Origin: Tretioscincus oriximinensis | Lineage: Eukaryota > Chordata > Lepidosauria > Squamata > Gymnophthalmidae | Assembly: GCA_022410635.1 (NCBI GenBank) | Contig: JAJVDF010000027.1 | Span: forward strand, 1,475,681 to 1,539,680 | Direction of reading: 5' to 3' | Length of the DNA stretch: 64,000 nucleotides | In this document: positions 44,177 to 55,433 of the stretch, one piece after another | How positions within the stretch are numbered: the first letter of the stretch is position 1 | Layout of the letters: each line of letters begins with the position of its first letter | Made by a program: the position numbers and the translations under genes | The notes under the pieces: model-generated | Database searches by the model: none | The model's input: the letters and a program-made list of their open reading frames with translations, nothing else | Told to the model about the DNA's origin: nothing

Positions 44177-44511
44177 CAGTAAAACCCCGTTTATCCGAAC
44201 TAAAGGGGCGGAGGCATTTCGGATAACACAATTTTTTGGATAAACCATTAAATCGTCCATTTTTAAATTTTCGGTTAATGATAAAATTTCTAATTTAAAT
44301 AAATTATGAAATTGTTCTTACCTGTAATGCTTTAAATCCGTCGTCTCCGACGTTTAAACTCCGCCCTTCTTCCCGCGCCACGAGCCGCGCCGGAAGGAGA
44401 AGCCTTTTTCCACCTACGCACACACGTTTTAACTGTCATGTGACGCAGTTTAGAAGCTTCGGTTAAGCCGGGTTTTGGTTAACCGAAGTTTGGATAAATG
44501 GGGTTTTACTG
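44177..44511. mobile_element. Tigger/pogo-like MITE, CAGTAAAACCCC ends
   Basis: CAGTAAAACCCCGTTTATCC at the left is reversed by GGATAAATGGGGTTTTACTG at the right, with TA on both flanks (44175-44176 and 44512-44513). The body repeats the motif CCGAAC/GGATAA and has a CpG-rich core at 44335-44400. 335 bp, no transposase. A different family from 32859 and 62944. Confidence 0.85.
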
Positions 44512-45582
44512 TATTATTTTTATTATTGGCCTGAGACCTTTGGGTATGGGGTGGGGCTAAGTATAAACAAACAATCAAACACTTTAATGAAAAGCATCCC
44601 ATTGTTAAAACGTTTTGCCTGATCTGTATATCACCTATTATTTATTATCTAATATTTATATAGATTTTTTTTAAAAAAAGATCAGCGCTCCTGCCATGAT
44701 AATAGTGTGCACGGCTGTTTAATTTTGTATACAATTTTGTTCAATTGTCAACAAAACCACAGTGGCTAGAATTTCAATAGCGGAAATTTGTAAAAAACAA
44801 AAAGTTCTACTATAGAAAAAGGTAACATGTTAGCAGGATTTCAATTAGATCTTTGATCCTCCTCCTTTCTAGGGTCACCAGTCATACCTCACAATCCTTT
44901 TCTTTCATTGGGGATTTGTAAAACAGTGACAGTCAATGTGGTCTTGAAACAGCCAGACAAGAGGAAAGTAATAATGAGAATATTGTTTTTCTTAAGCTGA
45001 CTTGCTAAGAAAAATAATGGCTGGCTTCATTGCATGTCAATATGTAGGAGACGATAGTACTGGCAAAAGTAGCTCCCCACTTAATAATTCCCATCTGTTC
45101 CTGCCTTGCAAAACAGTAGGTGAAGCAGAGAAGGAAACAGAACAAAGTACCTTTACATAACATGAATTTGGCAGATTCCTAGTAAAAATGAATTCAGGAA
45201 GAAGAATGGGATAGTAAAACAGTAGCTTAGGTTAGGTTTTGCTGGAAAACCCTGTCCAAATGTAGAAGTGCTAGTAGAGCATATGGGTAAGCCTGGAAAT
45301 CCCAGAGGACTCAATGCAAAAGAAAATGTTTTTGAGAAGTAAAATATTTTTTCCTATGGCCCTCTCTAGCCTTGTACTTTTTGAGTTCTGATACAATTTA
45401 GGTTATATTAGTGTTTTTGGCATTCTGGTAGGCACAAGAGGTTGGAAATATCTGTACCACTACACAATGCTCCCTTGGTTCTTTTGGACCTACAAGATGT
45501 GTACTGAGAATGCTGAGACTATACATAAATGTGCTCCAAGGGGGCATTCTAGCTACATGGGTGGGGAATATTCCTGTACATT
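44512..45582. other. No gene seen
   Basis: A short LINE-tail-like segment (GGCCTGAGACCTTTGGGTAT, GGGGCTAAGTATAAACAAAC) at 44528-44575 is probably an L2 3' tail that continues from 44105-44170 and was split by the MITE. The rest is unique AT-rich DNA. Confidence 0.5.
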
Positions 45583-46310
45583 TTGGAGCAGAATTCTATT
45601 TTAGCCATCTGGACCCTTTCCAGTTTGGCTTTAGACCCAGTTGTGGCATGGAAACTGCCTTGGTCAGCCTGGTGGATGACCTCCTCTGGAAGAAAGACAG
45701 ACAGAATGTTACTCTGTTGGTTCTCCTGGATATCTCAATTGCTTTTGATACCATTAACCATGGTATCCTTCTGAAGAGTCTATGGAGTTTAGGAGGTGGA
45801 GGCATTGGGCTCCAGTAGTTCTACTCCTATCTGCAAGGCCAATATCAGAGAGTGGCTTAGGAGATTGCAACTTTACTCCTTGCGAACTCATCCTCAAGAG
45901 TTTCTCCAATGCTATTTAACATCCATATGAAGCCATTGGGAGAGGTAATCAAATCTTTGAAGAAACACCTCCTCCCATATGTACCTCCCCACAACCTAAG
46001 GTCTTCTGATGAGGCTTTCTTGACAGCCTGACCTCTTTCATTCATCAAAAAGATGGGAGGGCCTTCTCTGTGATAGCCCCCAGGTTGTGGAATTATTTCC
46101 CCTTTAAGATCATGTACCTACACTGTACACGTTTGGATGCCTGGTGAAGATGCACCTATTCACCCTCACCTTCAGTACAACCCCCAAAAATCCTCTTCTT
46201 GAAGGCATTGTTACTATTTTTAATTATTCTATTTTAACTGTTTATGGTCTTTTATTACGATCTACCCTGAGACTTTTGGGTAGGGTGGAATATAAATGTA
46301 AACAAATAAA
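45583..46310 (+). mobile_element. L2 LINE with reverse transcriptase fragment and 3' end
   Basis: The plus frame at 45510-45818 reads FQFGFRPSCGMETALVSLVD followed by LLVLLDISIAFDTINHGILL, a recognisable L2 reverse transcriptase core: the L/F-D-x-S-x-A-F-D-T block holds the first catalytic Asp. It stops before the usual YxDD motif. After a gap the C-terminal region (AAGGTCTTCTGATGAGGC, GGTTGTGGAATTATTTCCCC) and tail (CTACCCTGAGACTTTTGGG, GGAATATAAATGTAAAC) follow. Non-functional. Confidence 0.85.
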
Positions 46311-46844
46311 TGTATACAAGCACATTTTCCTGTTTGGATTCTAGCTATTGCCTCTCATTGTCCTTCCCAGATAGGGCAAAACCACAAAACAAGCACGGAC
46401 ATTTATTTGTCTCCAAGTTTGCTTCCTCAATGGCATGGCACAGACAACCTGGTATTTCAATAGCACAAAATATCTGGAAATAGCTGTCCATTTGGGTCCC
46501 TTCTATCTGTGCACATGAGTGATGACCAAAATTTTCAAAATAGTGAAGAACAGGAGTAAGTGACCAGATTTATGCCTGATCTGGATACAGCCTAATTCTC
46601 CCACTTAATCTGAAATGAAGCTACTATAATGTGTATGACTGCTGGTGTGTTCCATTTTTATCCACTCCGTTTCTGGCCTGATCAGCCAAAAGTGGACTCA
46701 TCATTGTGCTCCATGGTGCACAGTGCAGAGGTAAGCTTAGAGACTGAGCGATTCCTCAAACATTGGGACAAAAGAACGAAATAGGAGGATAGGTTTGCTA
46801 TTTAGGCACTGGCAAAAAATACTAAATATAATATTAAGAGGACT

Positions 46845-47085
46845 AGTGGAATTAGGCCGTTTGTGTTGCAGTCATGCAAAGGGCTCTCCCCCTTTTTCCA
46901 TCCATGGTTCCACCCACTCCCTCCCTCGCCCCCTCCTATTCCCCTCTCACTTGCTGCTTCTTTATTTCATTCCTTCTTTGTTCTCCTTCCCTTCCTTCTT
47001 TTCCTTTAATTCTTCTTCATTCATTCCTTCCCTTCCATCTTTTACCCGTTCCTTCCTTTGTTCTTCCTTTCCCCTTTCAGTTCTG
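46845..47085 (-). repeat. Pyrimidine-rich interspersed repeat, complement of the block at 34.8-35.3 kb
   Basis: GACTAGTGGAATTAGGCCGT, CTCCCTCGCCCCC and TCATTCCTTCTTTGTTC-type sequence is the reverse complement of 35340 down to about 35100 (AACGGGCTAATTCCACTAG). Two copies in opposite orientation establish it as a dispersed repeat. Confidence 0.6.
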
Positions 47086-47090
47086 ATATT

Positions 47091-47802
47091 GGCTGCATGC
47101 ACACAGCATATTTCTACCTCAGTCGGAGTGAGATGTGGAAGAAGAAGAAGAAGAAGAAGAAGAAGAAGAAGAAGAATTGGGTTCTTATACCCGCTTTTCT
47201 CACCTTTCAAAGTGGCTTACAAGGGTATTTTTGCCCTAAGGCTGACATTCTATCTTCCCCACCAGGTGTGGTGGATCCCATGTATCTACTTGCAGTCAAT
47301 TGCAATTTCTTGCAATTCATGCTTTTGAATAGCTGGGTTGGCTAGAGCTACAGGCTAGTGGAAGGTGCTCACCCCTCCCCACNTCCCACACAGGGCTTCG
47401 AAACCCCATCTCCCAGGTGAGAGACGGTTTCCTTAGCAACTGAGCTATCCGTGCACACTGATTAAGCGTTGTTGACCAGTAAATGCCATTTATCCCGGAA
47501 TAAACTATTGCTGGGATATTATGGCATCGTTCCTGAGAGTCCCCATCCTCTCACGTCTGTGGCTGTGTGCAGGTGTGTGCACAAATTTGACGCGCGAGGA
47601 TGAAATAACAGAGAATGCAGCAGTTGTTTCCATAGGCTGCTGCAAGTAAAAAGAAAAAAGCCTCTGGCTGCATGCGACGAGATCAAGGGCGATGTGAGGC
47701 ATTGGCCATGGAATATAGATGCTTCGTGTGCACAGACATGCGATTGCTATATTCCAGAATATAACTTTATACCGGTTTTTACATCGTGGTGTGCATGCAG
47801 CC
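47091..47802. mobile_element. DNA transposon with GGCTGCATGCACAC inverted ends, holding a SINE
   Basis: GGCTGCATGCACAC (47091-47104) is exactly reversed by GTGTGCATGCAGCC (47789-47802). The ends differ by few bases from those at 16677 and 17422. Removing the nested SINE leaves about 400 bp. ATCCCGGAATAAACTATTG and GGGATATTATGG lie inside. No transposase is seen. Confidence 0.6.
47138..47453 (-). mobile_element. tRNA-derived SINE, family 2, nested in a DNA transposon
   Basis: On the minus strand the head GGATAGCTCAGTTGCTAAGG contains a classic tRNA A box (TAGCTCAGTTG). A B-box-like GGTTTCGAAGCCC carries one extra base. The end is GAGAAAAGCGGGTATAAG, then AACCCAATTCTTCTTCTTC. The (GAA)n tract at 47138-47176 is its tail. 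Better preserved than the copy at 15976-16276. Confidence 0.78.
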
Positions 47803-47919
47803 TATGTCTGGTAATTTTTGTCTAAATGTGAGGGATTATGTAAATTTCGCCTAAATAAGGAAATCAGTTTGTGTTACTTGCTAAGGAAAGGATATAGATG
47901 TTGGAGGAGAGTTTTACTT

Positions 47920-48460
47920 ACTTACTTACATATTTACTTACTTACTTACATGCTTGCTTGCTTAAGATCTCAGGGTGGTTAACAACAAAAACTCAAGTTA
48001 ACATAATAAAACAGCCACGTCTAAAAGTAGGGAAGGGAGAGCAGAGTTTTCAGCCAAAGGCCAGGCTAAAGAGGTGCGTCTTCATTTTCTGAATATGCAC
48101 AGAGATGGTGAAAGATGCACCTCAACAATGAGGCTATTCCATAGCCTGGGGGCTGCCACAGAGAATGCCCTATCCCGAATTCCCCCTCTTTGCCACTGAG
48201 GGAGGAGCTACAGCCAGGAAAACCCTCCCTTGCAGATCTTAAGGCACAGGCAGGTTGATACGGGAGAAGGCTTTTTTTAGATATTTGGGGCCTAATTTAT
48301 ATAAAGCATTATAGGGTTAGAGTTAATAATCTTCACTTGGTCTCAGCCGCAAACTGACAGGCAGTGCAGCTCTTTCAAGACTGGTGTGATATTTGCCCAG
48401 AGTAGCCTAGCTGCTGAGTTCTGCACCTGCTGCAGCTTCTGAACCATTTTCAAGGACGGT
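47920..48460 (-). mobile_element. L2 LINE 3' end with C-terminal ORF2 remnant
   Basis: The complement encodes a decayed VQNSAARLL motif followed by a CLSVCG-like segment, then AFSVAAPRLWNSL, typical of the L2 C-terminus. The 3' UTR ends in a (TTAC)n run on the plus strand at about 47925-47965. Confidence 0.8.
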
Positions 48461-48520
48461 ACTATAAACACTTTAACATAACAGTGTATATTAAACTGTT
48501 CCCTTAATTGTTTTGAGCAG
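48461..48520. mobile_element. Tc1-like MITE right-end fragment
   Basis: TTCCCTTAATTGTTTTGAGC ending AG followed by TATATA is the same terminus as at 50101-50122. TAACATAACAGTGTA upstream is the inverse of TACACTGTTATGTTA in that copy. The left end is decayed. Confidence 0.6.
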
Positions 48521-50052
48521 TATATACATTATATACAGAGTGCATTTAGTCAGAAATCACCCAATAAGATACTTCTGCAAATTTGCACTCAGTAAGACTG
48601 ACAAAGAATACACATATTTTTAAATATTAAGACAAATGTCTGTATTTCAAGACCCCACAAAGAGCATCCGATTTTCTATGTATCAAAACAAAGTCAAAGA
48701 ATCAAACTTTGGAATATATGTACTGCTGCCCTCTACTGGTAGACTCAGGAAGGTTCTGCAAGCAATAAAGATACCAAACATCGTTTGATAAAAGCTTTAT
48801 TTTAATCAGAGAACATTCATGGATTTTAATATTTTAATATTATTAAATAAATGTTAATACACTGAAATATTTTGTTTTAGAATATATAAAAGTATAGCAG
48901 TATATTTCATTTTATAATCTTTTTCATAGAATAATATCTGTTACTTATAAAATACCCATGCCTATAAAATATAAATACAATCCTTTAAAGATAAAAATCT
49001 GCATATATATTTGAATTCCAGCAGAACAGGCTTAAATTCAAAACACCAATTATTTAATTACTAAAACATTAGAAGTGTTTAGGATGTCAATTGCATAATA
49101 AACTAATCTAGCAAGGGAGTTTTGTGGCACTTTAGAGACTAACAAGAAAAAGGTAGATAACATGAGTTTTTGTGAAAGTCTACTTCTTTACATGCTAGGG
49201 AAGAGCTGCCTAGGGACAGACTATATGTAGCAAACAGAATGCAGGAAATAATAATGGGCATGTAAATGTGGGTGTAGGTGATTTAGCAGGTTAAGTGCAG
49301 CTCAAGTACAGTAAAATATTTTAGGTGGGGAGAATTACCAAAGATATATAGAAAAGTGGAGAGAAGGTTAGTGCTGCAATATTAACTGATGTTATAATAT
49401 GTGTAGTGTGCCAGAAAATCATTGTCTCTATTAAGTCCCTTACTGATGGAGTGGAATTTGTGGATGCATTCCAATTCTGTTGTTTCTCTTGCAAATCTTC
49501 TTTTATAGTTTGTTTGGAAGGAAAGAAGGATGCCTATTAATTTTCTATTTTTTAAAAATAGACCAGATAAGGCAGGCCTACTCTTTTGTCAGCTCAGTTG
49601 ATACTGTGTACTTGGGCTGTGTACTTGGTCAAATTGATCATTTGCCCAAGGATACATTACTGTATGTAGATGTAATAGACCTGCTATGAATAGTGAACAA
49701 TATTTCATTGTCTAAGAGGACCATAAAAATGACACTAACAATATAGATATACATCGCCGATTGGCAGTAGCAGAAGGCTAGCTGTTGCTAATGACTGAAG
49801 AAGGAATTCTTGACTGAAGTGGCAAGATCATAAAAATGAAAGGCTGCTTTATTGAATGCTGGCAATAATTTATTAATATTCTATTTTCTCAATCAGTAAA
49901 TTATAATTTGAAAAATTTAAATAGCATTAACAGGTTGTTGACATTTGCTGCAATAAATCTTAAGCTCTTTTTCTTCAGTTCCACAGAACGAAAGGACATC
50001 TAGCATTCTAGTTTCTTAATAGTGTAATTTGGTGTTCTGAGATTTAAATATA
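48521..50052. other. No gene seen; one repeat fragment
   Basis: AT-rich unique DNA. 49100-49200 (TTTAGAGACTAACAAGAAAA, GTCTACTTCTTTACATGC) is a fragment of the inverted-arm element at 43361-43915. Confidence 0.5.
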
Positions 50053-50122
50053 CTGCTCAAAACATGGAAACACTTAGTGTTACACTGTTATGTTAACGTG
50101 TTCCCTTAATTGTTTTGAGCAG
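50053..50122. mobile_element. Minimal Tc1-like MITE (70 bp)
   Basis: CTGCTCAAAAC at the left is reversed by GTTTTGAGCAG at the right, with TA flanking both ends (50051-50052 and 50123-50124). The internal TTCCCTTAATTGTTTTGAGC matches the terminus of Tc1-type transposons widespread in vertebrates. Nearly all of the interior is deleted. Confidence 0.75.
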
Positions 50123-51229
50123 TATATATATGTAAAAATATAGTTTGTGGCAGTAAATCACCTCAGGAACAGAAGCAAATGTATCTGGGATCCTATTCTG
50201 CATTACCAGTTCTGCACCACCAGTTTTAAGAATCCTGCTGAACTGGAAAAGACCCCTGGCTGAAACTGCAATCTGTTGAATAAAAACAGGCCAAATGCTG
50301 GTCTTCCCACACACTCATCTTTCTGGATAGATTTTGATATGAGATATGTTGATTGTCACACAACAGTTATAGGCAAAACTGCATTAGCAATACCTGTGAG
50401 TGCTGTCTGGGTTCTCATCCACTCCAATCGTTGATTGAAGACCTGATTTTAAATTTTTGCCAGCTTTCAAATGTTTAAGCCCAAATCAACAGATTGCTGA
50501 CCAGAAATTGGCTGTAGTTTCTCCCCTCCCACCCTGCACAATCTGCAATGATTATTTTCTCTTGTGATTAAATTATATACCCCCACATTAATGTTCCCAT
50601 AGCAATGTTCAGTCTGCTATAATGCACATATGTAGTAATTCAAGAACTGTTAATTTATGCTCTTCTTCATGCTGGGACTCTGGCAAATGCTACTACCGAA
50701 AAAAAAGCAAGAGAGGGAAGAAGATCCAATTTTCATAAGTGATCATTCAACATTTTTGTACTCTTTAATAGGTGAAATTATGTTGGATTGTGAACAATTA
50801 AATATTTTCTTCTCTTGCCTTGGAACATTAAGGAACAATTAGTTTCAGAAAAGAACACTCTAGGATTTTCTTTTTTGTTCGATTATGGCAAGGATAGCCT
50901 TTTCAGGAATATAATTTCCTTTTAAAAACTCATTGTTGAATTGGGAATCTTTGGAAAGAGATTGACCATCTCATGTTTACTGTCCCATCGGAGATTCTGG
51001 GGATATACAACTAGGAGGGAATGGTGAATAGCATTTGTTTTTTGTGTGATGTATAAGTTTACAGCAGTAGGAGATAAGTAGCAAAGTTCATATTTGCCTT
51101 TTTGTTTTTTAAAAAAATTAAACTCATTTTTAGCACTTTTACACCAAAGTAGGTGACTGACCTAATGAAACAATGTACTTCAGCAGCTCGAAATGGTAGA
51201 ATCAACCAGAAGAAGAAGTGTCAAGGGCA
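50123..51229. other. No gene seen
   Basis: AT-rich DNA with short open frames only; no recognisable LINE, SINE or gene. Confidence 0.45.
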
Positions 51230-52735
51230 AGTTGGTATGAGAGAATGCATTCCTTTAGGTACTTGGGGCCCAAGTTATTTAGGGCCTTATAATTTAAAGT
51301 TGACAACTTGAATTGGACTTGGGGTGGACTGGCAGCTAGTGCAAAACTCCATCACCACTCTCTGGAAGCAGCCAAGGAAATAGGGGTAGAACCACTGCAA
51401 TGTTGTGCCACCAGCTCCTAAACCCCTTAGCCTCTCCAAGAGGATTCCATGGTCAATGGTATAAAAAGGTGCCAAGAGCTCCAAGAGAGCCATCAGAGTC
51501 ACACTGTCCCTCTCCCTCTCCCGGAGCAGATCATCAACCAGGCGACCAAGGTAGTTTCTGTGCCATGACCATGCCTGAAGCCAAACTGAATTGGGTCTAG
51601 ATAATCAGCTTCTTCCAAGCAAACCTGCAGTTGAACAGGTTTGCCCTCTCAAGAACCTTGCCCAGGAAGGATATATTGGCTACCGAGCAGTAGTTATTTA
51701 AATCTTCTGGGACCAGGGAAGATCTCTGAAGGAGAAGTCGCACCACTGCTTCTTCAAGGGGACCACTGCATCCTTCAAAGAAGCATTAACTACTCCCTGG
51801 ACCCACCCGCCTCAGCAGAAATACTAACCATGCCAACAGGGAAATCTCCCAAAGCATTCAGGAATTGCTCGGGTTTCATAAGTCTTTGAAGCCGGACCAT
51901 CTGAATGGGTCTCTCATCCTTGTAGCCTGGAGCTGTAACTTTAAGTGACACCAGGGAACGATCCATCCATGACAACGGGCTTACTGCCAGCCCTCCTATC
52001 AAATTGTCACGAGTTCACTCTGTAGAAGAAACCAGATCAAATATGTCTTGCTCTGTGAGTTGGGCCGGTAACACATTGAGATAGCCCCATGGTTGTCATG
52101 GAGACCAGGAAGGACTGCAAGATAGCCTCTGCATTGTTTCTGAAGTCCCCTAACACCACAGTGTTATGGCCCTTCAACACCACATGAGACTACCTCAGCC
52201 AACACATAGGGATGTTGCTGAGCAGTGGGGTGACCTGTGCAACAGCAACATTCTATTCTATCTCTTTTGCCCAACAGTAGGAACAGCCCCCCAAATCCAG
52301 AAGCAGAGTGAATTGACTGTCTGGTGCGGGAGATAGAAGCCTTATGCATTACAGCAATATCCCTTCCATTCCCCACTGCTGCACTGAGTAATCTGGGAGA
52401 GAGACCTGGGTGAGATTAAGCCCACCCAGTTCATTCACCCAGGTGTCAGTAATAAATGCAAGATCAACCCCTTCATTCAGGATCAAATCAAGGAAGATAG
52501 ATGTTTTATTCTGGACTGATCTGGCATTTAGAAGCAGCACTATCAGAACAGTGGGCTTGTCAACAGGCATCCCCAAAGACTGCAGGTTGGAAGGCAGAAC
52601 AGAAGGGGCGATAGCCTTCCTACGTCTAACGCCTTTTCTTGTAATTTGCCTCTTCTGCCTCCCAGCAGCATATCTCCCCCTGCCTGGCCATGGTAACACA
52701 TAATATCGCTCCCCACCAATTTGTTAAAATAAAAT
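51230..52735 (-). mobile_element. L2 LINE with endonuclease and reverse transcriptase remnants
   Basis: Read on the minus strand, the N-terminal endonuclease start is at about 52400-52550 (LLNARSVQNKTSIFLDLIL, then VDLAFITDTWVNELG). A mid-endonuclease piece is at about 52050-52170 (VVLGDFRNNAEA, LSQCVTGPTHRARH). A reverse transcriptase fragment is at about 51380-51480 (YTIDHGILLERLRGLGAGGT). Spacing is far shorter than in an intact L2 and stops interrupt every frame, so it is an internally deleted relic. Confidence 0.85.
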
Positions 52736-53165
52736 AAGAACATAAGAACATTCGAGGAGCTCTGCTGAATCGGGCTGGAGCCCATCTAATCCAGGATTCT
52801 ATCTCATATAGTGGCCCACCAATTACACCTGGGCAATCTGGAACCGAAGAAGGCAAAATCTTCAACTGTTCCAGACGGCCTGCAAATGGTACTTCAAGAA
52901 TCCTGCCTGTTGCTCCATGTCAGAGGCAGCATCAAGACATCTATCCTAGTATTTATACCCTTGTTTTCCATGAACTAATCCTGTCTTAAAGCTATTCAGG
53001 CTGGAAGCTACCACCACCTCTTCTGGATGTAAATTCCAAAGGTTGATGACTCTCTGGGAGAAAAATTACTTTCCCTTGTCTGTCCTCACCCTTCTGCCCA
53101 ACAGTTGCAAGGAATGTTCCCCTGGTCCTAGTGTTGTGTGATAAAAATTTCCTCCTGAAGAAGTG
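52736..53165 (-). mobile_element. CR1 LINE 3' end, TTCTTATG subfamily, diverged
   Basis: Begins AATAAGAACATAAGAACATT (the tail complement), then GGAGCCCATCTAATCCAGG, CACCTGGGCAATCTGGAACC and ORF2-end sequence (TTTCCCTTGTCTGTCCTCAC). It abuts the L2 relic directly. Confidence 0.85.
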
Positions 53166-53284
53166 GTCTCACAGAAGCTGGGGCATCCCAGGCTCTCACC
53201 CTGGTCACAGATGTTATGGTTTCCCACTCTTCTGGGCATGCCCTTCCTGAAGAGCTATTTTAAAGGACTATCATCATTCATTCA

Positions 53285-53590
53285 TCATATACAGTATTTC
53301 TAAGGTCTCAGGGTGGCTAACAATAAAAGCCAAATCATAACATCAATATTTGTAGTAGAAATAAGATATTAATATTTTTATTGCTTTTATTATTAAAAAA
53401 CCCAAAGTAATTGAGGGAAGAGGGGCATTGAAATAAATAAAGTAAATAAGTAAATTACAGCGCATGGCCAAAATACATGCCTGTCTAAAAGTAGGGAAGG
53501 GAGAGCCGTTTTTTCAGGTTAACGAGGTGTGCCTTCAAGAATTTTATGAATGCATGAAGAGATACGGATTGACACAACAGAAGGCTTAAT
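53285..53590 (-). mobile_element. L2 LINE 3' end
   Basis: AAGGTCTCAGGGTGGCTAAC, CTAAAAGTAGGGAAGGGAGA and AACGAGGTGTGCCTTCAAG match 47975-48080. Truncated before the coding part. Confidence 0.72.
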
Positions 53591-53999
53591 AGTTGTTTTC
53601 AAAGTACTAGTGAAGGGGCATCCCTTCATGTTGGCCTTTGGCTAAGGGAATAGCATCACCCCTATTCTGTTTTAGCCAGTCTATTTTGTGTGTTTTATGG
53701 TGACCCATCCTGATATCTTTAGATATAGGATAGGATAGATATAAAGAGCTGCATCTCAGCCTTAGGTGGGCCTTCCTCTCCTTCCCTGACTCCAATAGAG
53801 TGAAAGAAAGGAAAAAGCCATTCAGTTTATTATGGCTTTTCTATAGGTCAATACGTGGTAAAATGCCCAACTGTTTTGGGCAGCTGCCATGAGTCTTCCT
53901 CCCTGCTTTTTCTGTAGGCACACAATCACCCACACTGGCACCTGTGGTGTCCTCCATTTTACAGGTTTGTGTTTCTTTTATAAGCTTACCAGATATCCC

Positions 54000-54681
54000 A
54001 GAGGGAGGGGGGAAGAGTAGGCCTGGGCAGGGGCATGGTTTCCTGGTTCCCTGTTTGGGAGGGGGCATGGCTGGAGGAGCCAGCCAATGGGGCCTCAAAT
54101 AGCCGGCTGGTGAGCGGTTAAAAGGGAAGCTGACCAGGGCTAAGAGGCCTTTCTGTCAGAGAGACTTGTGGTGTAGCAAGTTGACAGAGGGGTCCGCTTC
54201 TGATCTGCCTCAGAGGGAGGGGGTGGAAGTGTATGGTAGCCTGAAGGAGTCAAAGCTGAGGCTTGACTTGGGGCTGGAACAAATAAAGTGACACAAGGCC
54301 TGTCTCTTTAAGGATCTGGAAACTAAGGTTGCACTTGCTTGGTGTGTGTGTGCTTGAGTCAGGCTTACTTGATAAAAGCCGAAGCTTTATTATTCTAATC
54401 TTCCTTTCCTTGTTTGTAAATAATAAACTTGATATTGGTTTCATTTCAAACATTTCTTTCTTTCTTTTATTTCTGTAACAACAAAATATAAGCACGCTAC
54501 TGGTGGGGGCTGTGAATAAAGTCCCAACCGTGAGGTAAATTCTGAGGCCTTGTGTAGACCTGAGGAAATTACTGTTGCTCCAAGCAGTCGTGGGTGCTGG
54601 CTTGGGCAACAGGGTGGATATTGTGGCACCCCCGACTGTGAGGGTCATCTAATAGTAGGGCCCTCAAGTAGGGGTCGCCAC
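54000..54681 (+). mobile_element. Possible solo LTR of a retroelement
   Basis: A CCAAT box (GCCAATGG, 54083-54090) and a TATA-like GGTTAAAAGG (54117-54126), about 35 bp apart, precede AATAAA signals at 54282, 54422 and 54515. The order promoter, leader, poly(A) signals is that of an LTR. The right end GGGTCGCCACA ends in CA, but a matching TG start and target duplication were not identified. No viral protein is present. Alternatives are a processed retrocopy or a chance arrangement. Confidence 0.35.
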
Positions 54682-55283
54682 AGCACCCTCCTCAAAAGCA
54701 GAGTCTTATCTACTCACACCTTCCCCACACAGTCCAAAGAGAAGCCTCCATTCCAGGTGCTGCCAAAAAAGGCAAAAATGTTTGCAATGAAGCAGCAGTT
54801 CTCTTTCTACTGAAGTCCCGAATGTGGTTCTTTGTGGTTTTTTTTAAATAATTTGCTCTGTTGATATTTTTAAAAAATCTTCCCTGCATTGTGGTTCTCC
54901 CTTGCTTTCTGGTTCTTCAAGCCTATAGTGGACTTGCTTCTGGCAACAGTCATTTGAAGTAGCCAATACAAACAAACGTGTGAAGGAAAACCAATAGAAA
55001 CGGAAATAAACAATCAATCCTATTGATCATTGCAGACAATATGCTCTGTTTGCAGTTTTTGACAGAATAAGTCTGAACAAGACACAAGAAAAAGCTGAGC
55101 AAGCAAGACTTTTTGACCTTGTTAAGCCAAGTTGAACTGACCCATCAAAGCTCAGAGGGGGATGGTTCATTATACTGCAGAACGTTGGTTTGAATGGGCC
55201 ATGAATCATTCTAATCTAGGTAGTTTGATTTGACCTGACTTAAGAAGACTGGTTCAGTAATCTCCAATGAGTGATTATGCCCC
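54682..55283. other. No gene seen
   Basis: Ordinary sequence; frames under 90 codons without recognised motifs. Confidence 0.4.
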
Positions 55284-55433
55284 TGGTCACACTTTTACTA
55301 AACCCTCTTTGCTTCATCTTCAGTCCTGAAGAATAAGTTCAATCTGTCACCCCCCACCCCCCCACCCCGGACTAAATTTCATTCTTCAGGACAGAAGAAG
55401 ACATGAAGAAGGTATAAATTAAAGGTGTGACCA
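55284..55433. mobile_element. Palindromic MITE, CTTCAG hairpin family, best copy
   Basis: TGGTCACACTTTTACTAAAC and TTCAGTCCTGAAGAATAAG on the left; CATTCTTCAGGACAGAAGA and AATTAAAGGTGTGACCA on the right. The 150-bp unit forms a hairpin nearly end to end, with a C-rich loop (CACCCCCCACCCCCCC) at about 55350-55368. Related copies at 2230, 4583 and 22286. Confidence 0.65.
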
